A stretch of 10,118 bases of DNA, from contig CALEGL010000176.1 in assembly GCA_937876495.1 (NCBI GenBank), positions 1 to 10,118 on the forward strand, given 5' to 3'. The stretch is from an uncultured Bifidobacterium sp. Its GTDB lineage: Bacteria > Actinomycetota > Actinomycetes > Actinomycetales > Bifidobacteriaceae. The first letter of the stretch is position 1, and every line of letters begins with the position of its first letter. The position numbers were made by a program, and so were the translations under genes. Below are positions 7,747 to 10,118 of the stretch, piece after piece. Below the pieces are notes generated by a model. It saw only the letters and a list, made by a program, of their open reading frames with translations, did no database searches and had not been told where the DNA came from.

Positions 7747-8759
7747 TGCCGCAGACCGTGCCTGATGATCGGCAAGGCCTTCCTGGCGCAGTGCAGTGCT
7801 CCATAGAACGCTCGGCGTATCGGAACGTCCCTGTCGGGGGCGATGGTGGTGATCTCCTCGGTGAACTTGGTCTTGAACTCGTTGAGCCCTTTGAGACTGG
7901 GGGAGAAGTCGCTGCCGATGCCCATGAGGTCGTAGGCGGTGACGCCCTGGCGCCCCAGCTCGCAGCATTCTCCGTACAGCAGACGGTCGGTCACGTGCAT
8001 CCGCATGGCGTCGGTGCGCATGGCCGCGTAGTAGCGCACGGCCACTCCTGAGTTCAGGGTCACCAGAGACCAGGCGACGACGCGCCCCTCGACGCGTGCG
8101 GCGAAGACCCGGCAGTGGTCGGGGCCGAGGGCTTCGATCATCTCCGAGTAGTCGCTTATCGGAGCAGGGGCGAACCCGTCCCGGCGTCCGGTCTCGACCA
8201 TGACGTCGTAGTATTCCGCGAACGACTTCATGGCCTTCGACGTCTCGTCGGCGCAGGTCGCCGGGCATTCGCGCAGGGACTTGCGCACGTCCCGCCGTCC
8301 CCGGCGCTTCATCCGGGAGAGAATGGCGTCGTCCCCTCCGGTCACGTCGATGACCACCGTGCTGTCGTACGGCACCGAGGACAGAACCGGTCGCGTCCAG
8401 TCGCCGTCCTGCCATATCCCGCAGCGCAGGAAGACCTGACGGCGATCCAGCCGATGAACCTCGCGAGCCACGGCGAGCAGCGCGTCCCGTTCGAGGGTCT
8501 CGTCGGGTTTTCCGTCCATCCAGACGGGACCGTGCCAGGACCGCAGGAAATGGTAGCCGTGCGTGGTGAAGTCAACGAGGCTTATGACGGCCGCCGTCCG
8601 GTCGTCCGAGCGTATGCGAAGACCGCCCCATGGTGCTCTGCCTGAGATGGTGCTCTGATAGCGCATCCATGTGGGGGTCTGCTCGATGGGAAGCGTGACG
8701 CCTCGCTGCGTGGCCTCCTGCTCAATCGACTCGGGCGTTGTCCGTTCGACGGTGATCAC
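7743..8759 (-). CDS. FemAB/FemX-family peptidoglycan bridge aminoacyltransferase
   Basis: A 338-residue protein of the Fem family, whose members use aminoacyl-tRNA to add bridge residues to the third-position side chain of peptidoglycan precursors at the cytoplasmic face of the membrane. Visible family features are the N-terminal PIEQTPTW at 24-31, the basic KRRGRRDVRKS at 151-161 in the central domain, a GNAT-like second half with VEGRVVAWSLVT (223-234) and YYAAM (243-247), and the C-terminal SLKGLNEFKTKF at 288-299, matching the G-L-x-x-F-K-x-x-F pattern. It has no obvious coiled-coil arm, so it is closer to FemX than FemA/B. The start is GTG 8759, with AGGAGGAGG six bases upstream. The amino acid added cannot be read from the sequence. 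It follows murE on the same strand after 131 bases, supporting a cell-wall role. Confidence 0.85.
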   Translation of the reverse strand: MITVERTTPESIEQEATQRGVTLPIEQTPTWMRYQSTISGRAPWGGLRIRSDDRTAAVISLVDFTTHGYHFLRSWHGPVWMDGKPDETLERDALLAVAREVHRLDRRQVFLRCGIWQDGDWTRPVLSSVPYDSTVVIDVTGGDDAILSRMKRRGRRDVRKSLRECPATCADETSKAMKSFAEYYDVMVETGRRDGFAPAPISDYSEMIEALGPDHCRVFAARVEGRVVAWSLVTLNSGVAVRYYAAMRTDAMRMHVTDRLLYGECCELGRQGVTAYDLMGIGSDFSPSLKGLNEFKTKFTEEITTIAPDRDVPIRRAFYGALHCARKALPIIRHGLRH

Positions 8760-8765
8760 CGGGTT

Positions 8766-8774
8766 CCTCCTCCT
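8766..8774 (-). promoter_or_regulatory. Strong Shine-Dalgarno of the Fem-like gene
   Basis: AGGAGGAGG on the minus strand, six bases before the GTG at 8759. It is the strongest ribosome-binding match in the window, so it decides a non-ATG start and suggests efficient translation. Confidence 0.8.
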
Positions 8775-8785
8775 GCTCTTTCACG

Positions 8786-8832
8786 CCCGGGCCATGCAGA
8801 CCCGGGGTGTGCTCCGGCGTGCCAGAGCCGGA
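8786..8832 (-). other. Two stem-loops in the murE to Fem-gene intergenic leader
   Basis: CCCGGG at 8786-8791 pairs with CCCGGG at 8801-8806 (nine-base loop). TCCGGC at 8813-8818 pairs with GCCGGA at 8827-8832 (eight-base loop). The nearer one lies about 12 bases upstream of the Shine-Dalgarno of the Fem-like gene on the minus strand. Neither is followed by a T run. They could attenuate readthrough from murE, shape translation or mark an RNA processing point; the sequence does not say which. Confidence 0.35.
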
Positions 8833-8858
8833 ATCCGCAGCCCACCATACTCCGTGGC

Positions 8859-8880
8859 CGACCGTCCCCGGACCCGGTCG
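8859..8880 (-). terminator. Weak hairpin just past the murE stop
   Basis: CGACCG at 8859-8864 pairs with CGGTCG at 8875-8880 around a ten-base loop, 11 bases past the murE stop on the minus strand. The position suits a terminator, but there is no T run and the stem is only six pairs. A TATGGT at 8845-8850 just downstream could be a -10 for the Fem-like gene, though no -35 is seen. Confidence 0.25.
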
Positions 8881-8890
8881 CGGTCTGCGC

Positions 8891-10118
8891 TCACGAGCCT
8901 TCCACGGGGCCTGCGCCGTCAGCATGCCGGTCGGCTCCCGAGTCAAGCTCCCTTCCTAGTATTGCCGCATCCCCCGCATAAGGCACCTTCTCACCCCGGA
9001 TGATGTTGCATGTCTCCTCGCCTTTGCCGATGACGAGTATGACGTTGAATCGCGACGGATGTCGGCGGGCGTCGGCCACGGCCTCATGTATGGCGTCTTC
9101 GCGGGGGATGACGATGGTGGTCCGGGCGGATTGGTCGTGGACCTCCGACTGCATGGCCTCGGCGATATCCCGGGGATCCTCGAAGTTCGGATCGTCGAGC
9201 GTGAAGACGTAGGATTCCACGCGTCCCTGTGCGGCCTGGACGATTTCGCGACGCCGGTCGATGGCTTTGCCTCCGGCGGATCCGGTGACGAGTATGACGC
9301 GTGGGTTGCGATTCCCGTAGCGGTCAGCCACGTAATCAAGCAGAGCAGCGGTACTTGAACCGTTATGGGCGAAGTCGACGTAGCCGATGATGCCGTCCGG
9401 GGAGATGAGCCTTTCCATGCGTCCCGGGACCGTCACCCTCTCCATCGCATGAAGTGCCGGTGCGAGTCCCTCGGGTTCCACTCCAACGGCCAGCGCGAGG
9501 GAGACGGCCGCGGCGGCGTTGAGTGCGTTGACCTCGCCCGGCATGGACGGATGCAGATCAAAGACTCTGCTCCCTCCCGAGGCCCCCAGAGAAATGCTGA
9601 AGCTCGAGTCCTCGTGAAGGGGCTTGACGGTGATGTCGGCGGGGGTGTGGCGTCGGGCGTCATGCAGAGCGAAGGTGGTGACGGGGATGCCAGCGGCATG
9701 GGCGTCCTGGCGGAGGAGGTCGGCGTGGGCGCTGTCGGCGCCGAGGACGAGGCGGCGGCTGTGGGTGACGATGCGGCGCTTGCAGTACAGGTAGTCCTCG
9801 AAGGTGGGGTGCTCGATGGGGCTGATGTGGTCGGGGCTGATGTTGAGGAAGGCGCCGGCGTCGAAGGTGAGGGCGTCGACGCGGTGGACCTTGTAGGCCT
9901 GGGAGGAGACCTCCATGACCAGGTGGGTCATGCCGTTGGCGACGGCCTGGCGCATCATGCGCATCGCGTCGAGGGATTCGGGGGTGGTCAGGCTGGATTC
10001 CTGCATGGTGTGGCCGTCGACGGTGTTGGCGACGGAGGAGAGCAGGGCGCAGCGTCCGCCGGTGGCGGCGTCGAGGATGGCGTGTAGGAGCCAGGCGGGG
10101 GTGGTCTTGCCCTTGGTG
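8891..10118 (-). CDS. murE: UDP-MurNAc-L-Ala-D-Glu ligase, lysine/ornithine type (MurE), 5' end outside window
   Basis: 408 C-terminal residues of a Mur ligase that adds the third stem-peptide residue in the cytosol; the N-terminal UDP-binding domain, roughly the first 110 residues, lies beyond the window. The visible part opens on the P-loop (TKGKTT, 10117-10100). It continues with SSLTTPESLD, MEVSSQAY, LNISPDHI, PIEHPTFEDYLYCK (the last Lys is at the carbamylated position), VPGRME, YVDFAHNG, a third-substrate motif DDPNFEDP (from 9196 down) and a late GKG-E. This matches the streptococcal L-lysine MurE layout; DDPN replaces the DNPR of diaminopimelate enzymes, so L-Lys or L-Orn is the likely substrate. 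An ATG at 10006 is internal, as the P-loop lies upstream of it in frame. Codon use changes sharply near 9600-9700. It is followed by a Fem-family gene on the same strand. Confidence 0.93.
   Translation of the reverse strand, partial: TKGKTTPAWLLHAILDAATGGRCALLSSVANTVDGHTMQESSLTTPESLDAMRMMRQAVANGMTHLVMEVSSQAYKVHRVDALTFDAGAFLNISPDHISPIEHPTFEDYLYCKRRIVTHSRRLVLGADSAHADLLRQDAHAAGIPVTTFALHDARRHTPADITVKPLHEDSSFSISLGASGGSRVFDLHPSMPGEVNALNAAAAVSLALAVGVEPEGLAPALHAMERVTVPGRMERLISPDGIIGYVDFAHNGSSTAALLDYVADRYGNRNPRVILVTGSAGGKAIDRRREIVQAAQGRVESYVFTLDDPNFEDPRDIAEAMQSEVHDQSARTTIVIPREDAIHEAVADARRHPSRFNVILVIGKGEETCNIIRGEKVPYAGDAAILGRELDSGADRHADGAGPVEGS

Noticed and set aside
7003..8415. 470-codon minus-strand frame spanning the smc 3' end and the Fem-like gene
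   Set aside because: Its two halves are shadows of the two real genes in other frames; no domain is recognisable.
8891..10006. murE starting at the ATG at 10006
   Set aside because: The frame continues upstream to the window edge and encodes the P-loop, so this ATG is internal and the gene is cut by the window.
1..10118. Mobile element, CRISPR array, tRNA or rRNA
   Set aside because: No regularly spaced repeats, transposase or integrase motifs, cloverleaf or rRNA-like segments were found on reading both strands.

Overview
The window is high-GC DNA, judged by eye at roughly two thirds G+C. It looks like chromosomal core sequence from an actinobacterium, most likely Bifidobacteriaceae. Reasons: the SMC protein has the actinobacterial form, with a YGPD-VPVP segment before the C-terminal head; folC sits directly upstream of smc; and the MurE ligase is the lysine/ornithine type known from streptococci rather than the diaminopimelate type usual in many actinobacteria. 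The family assignment is inference. I saw no phage, IS, CRISPR, tRNA or rRNA genes.

Layout. Positions 1-232 have no convincing gene and hold a cluster of GC-rich hairpins beyond the end of a minus-strand operon. That operon is an M24B Xaa-Pro aminopeptidase (pepP-like, 745-2346), whose TGA stop overlaps the GTG start of a NUDIX hydrolase (233-748). A 334-base divergent intergenic region (2347-2680) separates it from a plus-strand pair, folC (2681-4105) and smc (4120-7746), 14 bases apart. smc ends tail-to-tail with a minus-strand FemAB/FemX-type aminoacyltransferase (7743-8759), the two stop codons sharing bases. Upstream of that gene, on the same strand, is an Mur ligase (murE, 8891-10118) whose N-terminal part lies outside the window.

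How the genes fit together. murE and the Fem-like gene form a cell-wall pair: MurE adds the third stem-peptide residue (L-Lys or L-Orn by motif) and Fem-type enzymes add cross-bridge residues to that side chain. FolC supplies polyglutamylated folates and SMC organises the chromosome; their pairing looks like shared transcription rather than shared function. PepP and the NUDIX enzyme look like housekeeping genes.

The region is largely ordinary core genome; I found no new multi-gene system. The points most worth a second look are an abrupt codon-usage change inside murE near 9600-9700, the murE substrate motif beside a bridge transferase, two leucine-to-proline-type departures in the SMC neck, and U-less hairpins downstream of the NUDIX gene and between murE and the Fem gene.
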